Positions 9,801 to 17,215 of a stretch of 64,000 nucleotides of DNA are shown in pieces (positions within the stretch are counted from its first letter, which is position 1; each line of letters begins with the position of its first letter). The DNA comes from an uncultured Clostridia bacterium (GTDB lineage Bacteria; Bacillota; Clostridia; Christensenellales; UBA1242), in contig CAKVFI010000003.1 in NCBI GenBank assembly GCA_934746715.1, forward strand, positions 1-64,000. Direction: 5' to 3'. A model generated the notes under the pieces. The model saw nothing but the letters and a program-made list of their open reading frames with translations. It was not told where the DNA came from and did not search any database. The position numbers and the translations under genes were made by a program.

Positions 9801-9979
9801 GGGCTTGCTGGCGTGTTGGTACTGTCTGACATATTGTTTGAAAAGTTTGCATTGTCAACACTCAAAGAATAAGCAGGGCTTATGTTAAAATAAAACGCGC
9901 TTAAACTTGCCAAAATAGCCAAAACAAAAATGGCTGTGATTGAAAATAATTTTCTTAATGTGCTGTTTTTTGATTTCAT
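6881..9979 (-). CDS. Large extracytoplasmic protein with jelly-roll-like modules and C-terminal membrane anchor
   Basis: 1032 residues. N-terminal signal segment (about 10-37, FSITAIFVLAILASLSAFYF). At least four repeated beta-rich modules follow, each ending in a strand pattern such as GWTTYNFYINSS...GDAFIGDIVVDE or GAWHNVDLYIYTG...GYAYLDDATFDY; this resembles carbohydrate-binding beta-sandwich modules. A Ser/Asn/Lys linker, a membrane helix (about 895-918) and a cytoplasmic coiled coil (about 945-1030, LREERLRELQQQLETLQNER) close the protein. No LPXTG signal; anchoring is by the membrane helix. Start fixed by the SD AAGAGGT. The cytoplasmic coiled coil implies signalling or attachment to internal structures. 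Ligand unknown. Confidence 0.82.
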   Translation of the reverse strand: MKSKNSTLRKLFSITAIFVLAILASLSAFYFNISPAYSLSVDNANFSNNMSDSTNTPASPSSYTFVDSSFKTVSYNPQSTTANQPKITAGVVNIESQGYTKRSSDMDNFALMISSKKDNVSNTVKYGYTSSQFTLAAESYYSVSVDIYVDNAEKLACLYLIDENNTVYASYKQIGSANRWTTFMFLIKTDDFSSANLKLAMFLEGNGTVLFDSVSINEVNKTELENLKTRYPSTSKSVEPATDNVVSQQTFSRSMFTAVETSAKTTIENSNVNDNAFASSVKITNTEAAHAKYETASNFLTFEQNRNYRFTVSAKATDLSGNIKLHLVQTNLKKDDDGNYIYDTDNNHTITISANTSQELTNGFKKYSFFINSHPLKTTTFKLVVELGDDSTQTEGSIYLAGSVLTSVNYTNYENASTGDNAQKVDVSTKITNNSDIKSLFLTNGSFNTVKNTNYSKTYPVAPASWTVTTGNNTQLYGVVNTSEAEFNKFVANNSFTSAPVNPGNSNGLVESNNVLMMYNSVTDTISYTSEKDKSLEAKTYHRFSINVLTQHSTLNLYLVANINNQEVVLSSLKNIATDGAWHNVDLYIYTGIHQLEVGVKAEMNSNGFGYAYLDDATFDYAHRSVGEFLTQPTQAQFDAIQASSNGKLHISKVDLSNIIEADSTSRYATPIHFGSNTNANVDFGVVDTANDADVRFILNENQNIQNFKSVDNSKILAIHAVDYVAQTYTANIGYRFESNKYYLVKVKVYTQNLSSEKENFGLGLALSNFDEKFSNINTETENSNGWTTYNFYINSSDTTTSMLKLIFGNEEANLKGDAFIGDIVVDEIEEANFVETPNSTTLVLKSTTKNDDNNNNKDGNSNKTKNSNNTAWIIAIPSILTGAAIVLAIVGVALRKVKFKKPVKKTKNAYDRNSKQSQQIYMRKATMLREERLRELQQQLETLQNERATYETQYKKDLSSLRQLKIKRAPASEIAKLEKDMKQNQKHSAQIGSSIRSVELEIDFTNSNEYIKQVVKKLSSAKQDEQEQDNQ

Positions 9980-10161
9980 TGTAACCTCTTTTAGAATTAT
10001 TGCTTAAAAGCAAACTAAATAAACATAAAATTTGCTTTTGTTTTTATTGTTGAATTTCGCTGGTAACAATTGCGTTAAATCAACAAATTTAGTCTTTTGT
10101 ATTATAATACAAACTACAAAAAAATGCAAATAAATTTATATGTTTTGCAAACAATAAGGTT

Positions 10162-10524
10162 ATGAAAAAACCAAAAAAAATAACAATAATAGTTTTTGGG
10201 GCTTTGATTGGTGCAATCAATGGGTTTTTTGGTGGCGGTGGTGGAATGATTGTGGTGCCTCTTCTCACAAAATTGTTTGGTATGGAACAAAAAAAAGCAC
10301 AAGCAACAGCGTTGTTTGTTATTTTGCCAATAAGCATTGCCAGCACGATTGTTTACTTTTGTTTTAATTCAATCAATTTTGCAAATGGTTGGCCGGTTAT
10401 TGTTGGAATTGTTGGCGGTGGTGTGATTGGTGCAACGCTGTTAAACAAGTTAAACAATAAAGTTGTTAAAGGTGTTTTTGTGTTCTTTATGCTGCTGGGC
10501 GGCGTTACAATGTTGTTTAGGTAG
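10162..10524 (+). CDS. TauE/SafE permease, N-terminal half (split gene)
   Basis: 120 residues with about four membrane helices. Carries the first internal repeat of TauE/SafE sulfite/organo-anion exporters (GAINGFFGGGGGMIVVPLL...KKAQATALFVILPIS). Full-length members have about 250 residues and two such repeats; here the second repeat is a separate gene starting 6 nt after this stop and in the same frame. The two halves probably assemble as a heterodimer. SD AAGG lies 6 nt before ATG. Substrate not predictable. Confidence 0.83.
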   Translation: MKKPKKITIIVFGALIGAINGFFGGGGGMIVVPLLTKLFGMEQKKAQATALFVILPISIASTIVYFCFNSINFANGWPVIVGIVGGGVIGATLLNKLNNKVVKGVFVFFMLLGGVTMLFR

Positions 10525-10530
10525 GTTTTT

Positions 10531-10950
10531 ATGATTGTTTGGAGCGTAGTTGCAGGTGTTGTTGGTGGAATTGTTGCAGGCATGGGTATGGGCGGAGGAA
10601 CGCTGATAATTCCAATATTGACTATTTTTTTAAATTTTAATCAAATTGACGCGCAAGGGATAAACCTTATTGCTTTTTTACCAATGTCTTTGGTTGCAAT
10701 TATCATTCATGCAAAAAATCATTTGGTTGATTTTAAACATACATGGATTCTTGCAGTTGTTGGAATTGTTTTCAGCTTGGGTGGAGCATATCTTGCAAAC
10801 AAAATTGCCACAGATGTGCTTAAAAAATTGTTTGCGGTATTTTTGATTTTTTTGGGCGTTTGGCAACTTGTGGAGTTGATTTTTCAGATAAAAAAAGATG
10901 CCAAGCAAAAAAAGCAGGCAAAAACTGATTTAAATGCTAATGGGAGTTAA
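10531..10950 (+). CDS. TauE/SafE permease, C-terminal half (split gene)
   Basis: 139 residues with about four membrane helices and a Lys-rich tail (about 120-139). Carries the second TauE/SafE repeat (VVGGIVAGMGMGGGTLIIPIL...NLIAFLPMSLVAI). Same reading frame as the upstream half; only one TAG and two codons separate them. AGGTAGG overlapping the upstream stop can act as SD for this ATG, so coupled translation of two subunits is likelier than a damaged gene. Its end overlaps the convergent gene by 4 nt. Confidence 0.83.
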   Translation: MIVWSVVAGVVGGIVAGMGMGGGTLIIPILTIFLNFNQIDAQGINLIAFLPMSLVAIIIHAKNHLVDFKHTWILAVVGIVFSLGGAYLANKIATDVLKKLFAVFLIFLGVWQLVELIFQIKKDAKQKKQAKTDLNANGS

Positions 10951-11723
10951 CATAATTCATTAAAAATCATTGAACTGGTTATGGCAATGTCAACCAGTTC
11001 ATATTTAATTTTTTGTTTTAAATCTTGCTCGCTGCAGTTAGAAAGGCGAGTTAAAGCGTTGAAAATTTCATCAAGTTTTTTGTTGGTGTTAAAATAGATT
11101 TTTTCGTTTTCAAAACATTCATCAAACTTTGATTGCTGCAAACAAAAGGTGTCTTTTAAAGTTGAAATTTTTGTTTTCGTTGTTTTAAAATTTTCTTCGT
11201 TTTTGTCAAAACTGATTGAAATTTGATAAAGGGATTTAACCAAATTTTGAATGCTTGAAATGGTGTTTTTTAAAGCTAAATTTTCATTTTTTGAGTATTG
11301 ATTTTTGTTTTTAAATTTTGCTGTTGAGATTGCAAAAATTTTGGCATTTGGATAATCGTTTAAAATGTTTTTTGAAACAGTTTTTGCACTTTCCTCCGTT
11401 AAATACACCCCCGCAAAAACATGATAGTTTTTGTCAAAAAAAACATAGCCAGCACCAGATTTATTTGTTAGTTCAATTGCAGATTTGTTTGCTTGTGAAA
11501 AGGTTGCAAATGTGTCAATTTCAACAAAATAATATGTGCAAAATTCTTTATTATTTTGATTTATAAAAACACAAATTCCCAGCAAAAAAATCAAACATAA
11601 ACTCAAAAATGCTATACTAATTTTTATTGGCTTTTTTTGCCTTTTTTTATATCTAAAATAATATTCGTTATTTTGTTGTATGGTTTTTGTATATTCTTCA
11701 TAATTAAAATTATTTTCTTGCAT
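10947..11723 (-). CDS. SPOR-like domain membrane protein
   Basis: 258 residues. Cytoplasmic N-terminus rich in Tyr/Lys, one membrane helix (about 33-53), then an extracytoplasmic region of about 60-130 with the spacing of an SPOR-type domain (YYFVEIDTFATFSQANKSAIELTNKSGAGYVF...HVFAGVYLTEESAK), followed by a helical C-terminal domain. SPOR domains bind denuded peptidoglycan at division sites. This match is by pattern only. No clear SD. Ends tail-to-tail (4-nt overlap) with the TauE half gene. Confidence 0.68.
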   Translation of the reverse strand: MQENNFNYEEYTKTIQQNNEYYFRYKKRQKKPIKISIAFLSLCLIFLLGICVFINQNNKEFCTYYFVEIDTFATFSQANKSAIELTNKSGAGYVFFDKNYHVFAGVYLTEESAKTVSKNILNDYPNAKIFAISTAKFKNKNQYSKNENLALKNTISSIQNLVKSLYQISISFDKNEENFKTTKTKISTLKDTFCLQQSKFDECFENEKIYFNTNKKLDEIFNALTRLSNCSEQDLKQKIKYELVDIAITSSMIFNELC

Positions 11724-12041
11724 ATTTATTTTATGATTTATTTTTAGCTAATATGAAAATATATTATTTTGCAAAAAAATATAAAAAATGTATTTTTTAT
11801 TGAAAAAACACGCTATTTTTACGCATTTTTTAGATTTTTTATTTAATTTTTAATATTTTTTATACATTTTTAATTTTAATTGTAATAATTTAAATATTAT
11901 TTAATTAATTATTTTTTAATTTCAATTTATTTTATTTGTTAAAAACTTGTAAAATTTTTTTAAAAAAAGTTTTGCCAAAAGTGGCAGGTTTTGGTTTTAA
12001 AACAGACATCGTGGGTTACAATGTTTGGCAGGAGGAAGGAT
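11724..12041. other. Extremely AT-rich intergenic region upstream of groES
   Basis: About 320 bp, nearly all A/T. No CIRCE element (TTAGCACTC-N9-GAGTGCTAA) is visible, so HrcA control is not supported. A short inverted repeat TGCCA-AAAG-TGGCA (11973-11986) lies about 55 bp before groES and could be an operator, but is short. No gene seen. Confidence 0.5.
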
Positions 12042-12329
12042 ATGAAAATTTTGCCATTATTTGATAGAGTTGTGATTGAACCAGAGCAAAAAAATAATGT
12101 ATCTAATTCTGGATTGGTTTTGCCAGATATTGCTAAAGTTAGACAAGAAAAAGGTGTTGTTGTTGCGGTTGCGGACGGCACCAATTTTGACGGAGAAAAA
12201 GTTGAAATAAAAGTTAAAATTGGTGATAAAGTTTTTTTCAACAAATATGCTGGTGCAGAAGTTAAAATTGAAAATAAAACTTACATTGTTATGCGTCAAA
12301 TTGACATTATAGGAGTGATAAATGATTAG
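12042..12329 (+). CDS. groES: Co-chaperonin GroES
   Basis: 95 residues. Begins MKILPLFDRVVIEPEQ and carries the mobile loop (NVSNSGLVLPDIAK) and the conserved GDKVFFNKYAGAEVKIENKTY region. It caps the GroEL cylinder during protein folding. Start placed at 12042 by the SD AGGAGG; an upstream in-frame ATG at 11991 has no SD and lengthens a protein that already matches the family size. Overlaps groEL by 8 nt. Confidence 0.96.
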   Translation: MKILPLFDRVVIEPEQKNNVSNSGLVLPDIAKVRQEKGVVVAVADGTNFDGEKVEIKVKIGDKVFFNKYAGAEVKIENKTYIVMRQIDIIGVIND

Positions 12330-13932
12330 AAAAATTGAAACAAATGAAAAAGCAAAAGAAAAACTTTTACATGGTGTTGAAAAACTTTCAAATGCAGTTA
12401 AAATCACACTTGGGCCAAAGGGAAGAAATGTTGTGATTGACAAAATGTATATTGAACCAATCATCACAAACGACGGCGTAACTATAGCAAAACAAATTGA
12501 ATTGGAAGATGAAATTGAAGATGCTGGGGCAAGCATTTTGCGTGGTGCATGCACAAAAACAAATGACATTGCGGGCGACGGCACAACAACTGCCACAATA
12601 TTGGCGGAGAAAATTTTTAGTGAAGGGCTTAAATGTTTTAACACTGGAGCAAATCCAATTTTATTGCGCAACGGCATAAAAAAAGCAACAGATTTTGTGG
12701 TTGAAACAATGGCTAAAAATGTAAAGCAGGTTAAAGATAATTTGTCAATAAGTCAAGTTGCAACAATTTCGGCAGGAGATAAGGCAACAGGTGCTTTGAT
12801 TGCAAAAGCATTTGAACAAGTTGGGCTTGACGGAGTGATTTCTATTGATGAAGGCAACGCTATGGTTGATTGTTTGAATGTCGTGGAAGGCACAAGGATT
12901 AATCGTGGATATATCAGCCAATATATGTGCGCGGACCAAAACAAAATGGTTGCAGAACTTGACAATCCATACATACTTATTACAGACAAAAAGATTTCGC
13001 ATATAAATGAGATTTTGCCGATTGTTGAGCAGGTTGCAAAGGTTAATGGTTGTTTGTTGATTGTTGCAGAAGATATTGACGGCGACGCGCTTACAACTTT
13101 GGTTGTTAACAATGCACGCAAGGTGTTTAATTGTTTGGGTGTTAGAACTCCATATTTTGCCGATAGACGCAAAAAATCTTTGTCCGATTTAGCGCTGATT
13201 ACTGGCGGCAAATTTATTTCACAAGATATTTACAACAACTTTGAAAGCGTTACGTTGTCTGATTTGGGCAGATGTGAAAAAGTTAAAGCGGACAAAGACC
13301 AAACTGTGATTATTGGGGCAAAAGGCGACAAACAAAAGATTGCAGAACTTGTTGCAAAATTGCGTGAACAATTGTTGACATCAACTGAAGATTTTGACCG
13401 TGAAGTGATTTTGGGCAGAATTTCAAGCTTAAATGGTGGCGTTGCAAGAATCAAAGTTGGTGCTGCAACCGAAGTTGAAATGCGAGAAAAAAAGTTGCGC
13501 ATTGAAGATGCTTTAAACGCAACACAGGCAGCAATTGCAGAAGGAATTGTTGTTGGTGGTGGCGTTGCTTTGTTGCGTGCAAAAAAGGATTTAAAAACAT
13601 ACATTCAAACTCTAACTGATGATGAAAAATTGGGTGCAATGATTGTTGATGCTGCGTTGGAAGCGCCTATTCGTCAAATTGCAAAAAACGCTGGGGTTGA
13701 TGCTGGTGTTGTTGTGCAAGAAGTGCTTAAAAATGACAACATAAATTTTGGTTACGATGCTCTTAACGATTGTTATTGTGATATGTTTGAGCAAGGTATT
13801 ATTGACCCATTTAAGGTTACGCGAACGGCATTGCAATGTGCGTCAAGTGTTGCTTCAACACTGCTTACAACAGAATGTGTTGTTGTTGCAGATAGGGCAA
13901 AATTGCAGCAAGAAAAATTGACTATAAATTAA
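12322..13932 (+). CDS. groEL: Chaperonin GroEL (divergent, no GGM tail)
   Basis: 536 residues, the 60-kDa ATP-dependent folding chamber. Key motifs are present: KITLGPKGRNVVID near the N-terminus, NDIAGDGTTTATILA with the catalytic Asp, and IIDPFKVTRTALQCASSVASTLLTTE near the end. Unusual: the typical flexible GGM-rich C-terminus is missing (ends KLQQEKLTIN), and apical/equatorial stretches such as EIEDAGASILRGACTKTND depart from the common sequence. The start overlaps groES by 8 nt with GGAG as SD, a standard bicistronic arrangement. Confidence 0.96.
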   Translation: MIRKIETNEKAKEKLLHGVEKLSNAVKITLGPKGRNVVIDKMYIEPIITNDGVTIAKQIELEDEIEDAGASILRGACTKTNDIAGDGTTTATILAEKIFSEGLKCFNTGANPILLRNGIKKATDFVVETMAKNVKQVKDNLSISQVATISAGDKATGALIAKAFEQVGLDGVISIDEGNAMVDCLNVVEGTRINRGYISQYMCADQNKMVAELDNPYILITDKKISHINEILPIVEQVAKVNGCLLIVAEDIDGDALTTLVVNNARKVFNCLGVRTPYFADRRKKSLSDLALITGGKFISQDIYNNFESVTLSDLGRCEKVKADKDQTVIIGAKGDKQKIAELVAKLREQLLTSTEDFDREVILGRISSLNGGVARIKVGAATEVEMREKKLRIEDALNATQAAIAEGIVVGGGVALLRAKKDLKTYIQTLTDDEKLGAMIVDAALEAPIRQIAKNAGVDAGVVVQEVLKNDNINFGYDALNDCYCDMFEQGIIDPFKVTRTALQCASSVASTLLTTECVVVADRAKLQQEKLTIN

Positions 13933-13971
13933 TTAATGCAACAAATTTTTTATTTTTTCCATAAAAATATT

Positions 13972-14001
13972 AAAAAATGCAGGTTTTTGCCTGCATTTTT
14001 T
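13972..14001. terminator. Bidirectional terminator, groEL / valS
   Basis: AAAATGCAGG, 6-nt loop, CCTGCATTTTTT; A and T runs on both sides serve both convergent genes. Confidence 0.9.
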
Positions 14002-14064
14002 GTGTTTTTAATAAAATTTTAATTAAATTTTTAGTTTTTAATTCAAATTTTTATTGGTTGTTTT

Positions 14065-16485
14065 TTATTGATTGTCAACAATTTTTCCAATAACAACATT
14101 AAATTCACCTTGTTCAACTTTTAAATTGTGAATTGAACAAACAGCTTTAATGTCGGAAGCACAACTTTCAATAAAATCGGTTTTGTCGGTGGAAATTGTA
14201 ACATCTTCAATTTCTGTTTTTAAACTCAATTTATTTTCACTTTTAAATTGACGAACCTTTGAAACAATGTCAACAACCATGTCGCCATTTTCAATAATAT
14301 TTGCTTCTTTGTCAACAGCGATAGGAGAAAGAGTGGTTAAATGAATGCTTTCTGTTTTTTCAAATTGACGGAAATAATCTTGATAAATTTCTTCTGTGAT
14401 ATGTGGCATTGTGATTGCAAGCAACTTTAACATGCCAAGCAAAACATTGTAGCATGCCCATTGGGCACTTTCTTTTGCTTCTTCGCCATAAACTTCTGGT
14501 TTGTAAAGGCGGTTTTTTGTAATCTCAATGTAGTTGTCGCAGAATGACCAAAAGAATTTTTCAATTGCGTCTTTTGCGTAGCCCATTTCAATGTTTTTGT
14601 AAAAATCAAATGTCTTTTGATATGCTTGGTTGAACTTGTGCATGATATAGCGATCCATTGGCAAAATTGTGTCTGGCTTTTTTGGTGTGTAATCGTAAAG
14701 GAAACTCAACACAAATTTTGAAGCATTCCAAATTTTGTTTTGAAGTTTAAGTCCATCTTTCAAACCTTCATCTGTAAACATAACATCTCTGCCATATGCA
14801 CCATTTGCACACCAGTAGCGCACAACATCGGCACTGTAGTTATTGAGCATGTCGTTCAAATTCATTTTACTGTTTGATTTTGACTTGCTAAATTTAACGC
14901 CTTTGTCTGCCATAACCCAGCCATTAACAATCAATTGTTTCCATGGCAAGCAGCCTTGATGATAGTATGCTTTGATGATAGTGCGCAAACACCATGTTGT
15001 GATGATGTCACGCCCACAAAAACGCATATCCATTGGCATTTTTTCAGCACAACCCTTTTCGTCTTCTGCCCAGTTGCAGTTGATTTGTGGGGTTACTGAA
15101 CTTGTTGCCCAGGTGTCCATAACGTCTGTTTCTGGCACAAATTCTGTTGAACCACACCCGCAAGCGCATTTTGGATTGCTAGTTAATGGGTTAACTGGCA
15201 AATCTTCAATGTTTGCAAAAGTTGGTTTTCCACATTTTTTGCAGTACCAAACTGGGAATGGAACGCCAAAATATCTTTGACGGCTGATTGACCAGTCTTG
15301 ATTTAAGTTTGCAACCCAAGCCATGTATCTAACTTTCATGCCTTCTGGGTTCCAAACCAATTCATTGCCAAGGTCTGCCCATTTTTGTTTAAGTTCTGGG
15401 GTGGATGTGCGTATGAACCATTGTTTTTTTGATAAAAATTCAATTGGTTGTTCACAACGCTCGTGAACTTTAACAGAGTGGGTGATAGGGTCTTGTTTGT
15501 ACAAATAGCCTTGTGCTTTAAGGTCTTCAATGATAGCTTTGCGTGCTTCACCAGACTTCATTCCAGCATATTTGCCAGCAATTTCTGTCATGTAACCACC
15601 TTCGTCAATAGCTTGTTTAAGTGGGAGATGATATTCTTTCCACCACTCAACGTCGGTTTGGTCGCCAAAAGTGCAGCACATAACAATGCCTGTGCCTTTG
15701 TCTATGCCAACTTTGCTGTCAGCAAGAATTTTAACTTCTGTTTGTTCAAACAATGGCACTTTAACCATTTTGCCGATTAAGTGTTTGTATCTGTCATCTT
15801 CTGGATTTACAAATATTGCGCCACAAGCGGGCAAAAACTCTGGGCGAGTGGTTGCAATTGGAATTGTGCCACTTCCGTCCGCAAGTTTAAAGTTCAAATA
15901 GTTAAAAATGCTGTCAAATTCTTTATCGTCAAGTTCTGCTGCTGCAACACTTGTGCGGCATTTGCAACACCAAGGGCTTGGTTTGTCTTCACGATAGGCG
16001 ATGCCACGGCGTGCTAAATCAATAAATGATTTTTGGCTTGTTTTTTGGCTGTGTTGGTCAATTGTGTTGTAGCCCAAACTTAAATCACAACTCATGCCAG
16101 CACGAACCATCATATCACGATATGCTTGGTTGTAATCTTTAACCAAATCAAGTGCAATTTGAGTGAACTCTTCTCGTGGGAGAGTGTGGGCACGGATATT
16201 TTTTTTCTTTTCAACCAAAAGTTCGGTTGGCAAACCGTTATTATCAAAGCCTAATGGATAAAAAAGATTTTTGCCTTGCATACGATTGAAACGGGCAATC
16301 ATGTCGGCTTGAGTAAAACCAGAAATGTGTCCAATATGCAACTCACCACTTACTGTTGGAGGTGGAGTGTCAATTGAAAAAGTTGGCTTTTTGCTGTTTT
16401 TATCAAATTTGTAAATGCCCTTTTCTTGCCAATAATTTTGCCACTTTTTTTCTGTTTCAAGCGCATTATATTTGTTTTCTAACAT
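14065..16485 (-). CDS. valS: Valyl-tRNA synthetase, short archaeal-type form
   Basis: 806 residues. Charges tRNA-Val in the cytoplasm. Motifs: HIGH signature (PPTVSGELHIGHISG, about 40-54), editing-domain region with IATTRPEFLPACGA, and a KMSKS-equivalent KFSKSKSN. A cysteine-rich insertion (CKKCGKPTF... CACGCGSTEFVPETDVMDTW) and the missing C-terminal coiled-coil arm are traits of the short ValRS class usual in archaea and a few bacteria, not of the ~880-residue bacillar enzyme. This implies ancient lateral replacement. It sits behind a T-box leader, so it is nevertheless under Firmicute-type tRNA-sensing control. Confidence 0.95.
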   Translation of the reverse strand: MLENKYNALETEKKWQNYWQEKGIYKFDKNSKKPTFSIDTPPPTVSGELHIGHISGFTQADMIARFNRMQGKNLFYPLGFDNNGLPTELLVEKKKNIRAHTLPREEFTQIALDLVKDYNQAYRDMMVRAGMSCDLSLGYNTIDQHSQKTSQKSFIDLARRGIAYREDKPSPWCCKCRTSVAAAELDDKEFDSIFNYLNFKLADGSGTIPIATTRPEFLPACGAIFVNPEDDRYKHLIGKMVKVPLFEQTEVKILADSKVGIDKGTGIVMCCTFGDQTDVEWWKEYHLPLKQAIDEGGYMTEIAGKYAGMKSGEARKAIIEDLKAQGYLYKQDPITHSVKVHERCEQPIEFLSKKQWFIRTSTPELKQKWADLGNELVWNPEGMKVRYMAWVANLNQDWSISRQRYFGVPFPVWYCKKCGKPTFANIEDLPVNPLTSNPKCACGCGSTEFVPETDVMDTWATSSVTPQINCNWAEDEKGCAEKMPMDMRFCGRDIITTWCLRTIIKAYYHQGCLPWKQLIVNGWVMADKGVKFSKSKSNSKMNLNDMLNNYSADVVRYWCANGAYGRDVMFTDEGLKDGLKLQNKIWNASKFVLSFLYDYTPKKPDTILPMDRYIMHKFNQAYQKTFDFYKNIEMGYAKDAIEKFFWSFCDNYIEITKNRLYKPEVYGEEAKESAQWACYNVLLGMLKLLAITMPHITEEIYQDYFRQFEKTESIHLTTLSPIAVDKEANIIENGDMVVDIVSKVRQFKSENKLSLKTEIEDVTISTDKTDFIESCASDIKAVCSIHNLKVEQGEFNVVIGKIVDNQ

Positions 16486-16581
16486 AAATTCTCCTTAAAA
16501 AATTATTTTTAACTAGATCGCGTAGTTTTCTATATTTTAACAGGGCATGGTAAATTTTAAACAAACATGCCATTATAAAAT

Positions 16582-16825
16582 AAAAAAACCTTGCGCAATG
16601 CAAGGACGAAATTATCGTGGTACCACCTTACTTCAAGCAACAAAAGTTGCCCCTCAATTTAAACTAACGCATTTTTCACGGCGCAAGCGGTCTACTATTC
16701 TTCTTCGCTTGAACTTGTTTGCTACCTTCTTGCCATAACCTTCACAAGTTGCTCTCAACCGGCGACAACTCTCTCTGTTTGTGTTTTTGGCAATACTCCT
16801 CAAACTTTTATATCGTTTCTCGCTA
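16582..16825 (-). promoter_or_regulatory. T-box riboswitch (valine, GUA specifier) of valS
   Basis: Read on the minus strand. Basal stem GTTTG/CAAAC, the AGTA motif, stem TTGCC/GGCAA, then GAAG followed by the specifier GTA (plus-strand TAC at 16723-16725), a valine codon that agrees with the gene. The T-box bulge sequence AAGGTGGTACCACG (16616-16629) pairs with an uncharged tRNA ending ACCA. The terminator is CCTTGC-ATTGC-GCAAGG plus T run (16582-16605). Uncharged tRNA-Val should stabilise the antiterminator and switch on valS. Confidence 0.93.
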
Positions 16826-16827
16826 AT

Positions 16828-16856
16828 ATTTTAACACACCAAAACAAAATAGTCAA
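16828..16856 (-). promoter_or_regulatory. Promoter of the valS T-box transcript
   Basis: Minus strand TTGACT (16851-16856), 17 bp, TAAAAT (16828-16833), with a TGTG extended -10. Transcription starts just before the T-box basal stem. Confidence 0.8.
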
Positions 16857-16925
16857 TTGTTTGTTTAAAATTGAATTTAATTTTTTTAATGTAAACACTT
16901 TGATTTTGTTTTGACAAACTAATGG

Positions 16926-16954
16926 TTGACTTGATTAAAAATGATATATATAAT
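16926..16954 (+). promoter_or_regulatory. Strong rightward promoter far upstream of rsmA
   Basis: TTGACT (16926-16931), 17 bp, TATAAT (16949-16954). The nearest gene downstream is rsmA, 260 bp away, so the leader would cross the hairpin at 17001-17030 and run antisense to the predicted small RNA. Confidence 0.65.
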
Positions 16955-16989
16955 AGGAATATAAATTATAAAATAATTTTTGGCGTATT

Positions 16990-17068
16990 AACAAATAAAA
17001 CAAAAAGGCTGGCATAACTGCCAACCTTGCTTATCATTTGTGTTTTGATTAAAATTTTTCTTAAGTAT
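16990..17068 (-). ncRNA. Candidate small RNA between valS and rsmA
   Basis: A consensus minus-strand promoter (17075-17103) and a minus-strand hairpin with T run (17001-17030) are spaced to give a transcript of roughly 70 nt with no convincing coding sequence. No family recognised. Transcription is inferred from the signals only. Confidence 0.45.
17001..17030 (-). terminator. Minus-strand terminator with no protein gene in front of it
   Basis: On the minus strand AAGGTTGGCA, GTTA loop, TGCCAGCCTT, then TTTGTTTTA. The plus strand has no T run after the hairpin, so termination is leftward only. Confidence 0.7.
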
Positions 17069-17074
17069 ACAAAA

Positions 17075-17103
17075 ATAATATCAAAATTAGAAAAAGTTGT
17101 CAA
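17075..17103 (-). promoter_or_regulatory. Promoter of the candidate small RNA
   Basis: Minus strand TTGACA (17098-17103), 17 bp, TATTAT (17075-17080). No minus-strand ORF follows before the terminator at 17001-17030. Confidence 0.6.
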
Positions 17104-17215
17104 TAATTATTAAGATTTTTTAAAAATTTTGTCTAATTTTAATTTGTTCAATTCAAATCTTAAATGCTAAAATTTTAAAAGTTAAAAATGTTATTATTTT
17201 AAAAAGGTGAAAAAT

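Noticed and set aside
11991..12041. N-terminal extension of groES from an upstream ATG
   Set aside because: The family start MKILPL at 12042 has a perfect AGGAGG; the extension has none.
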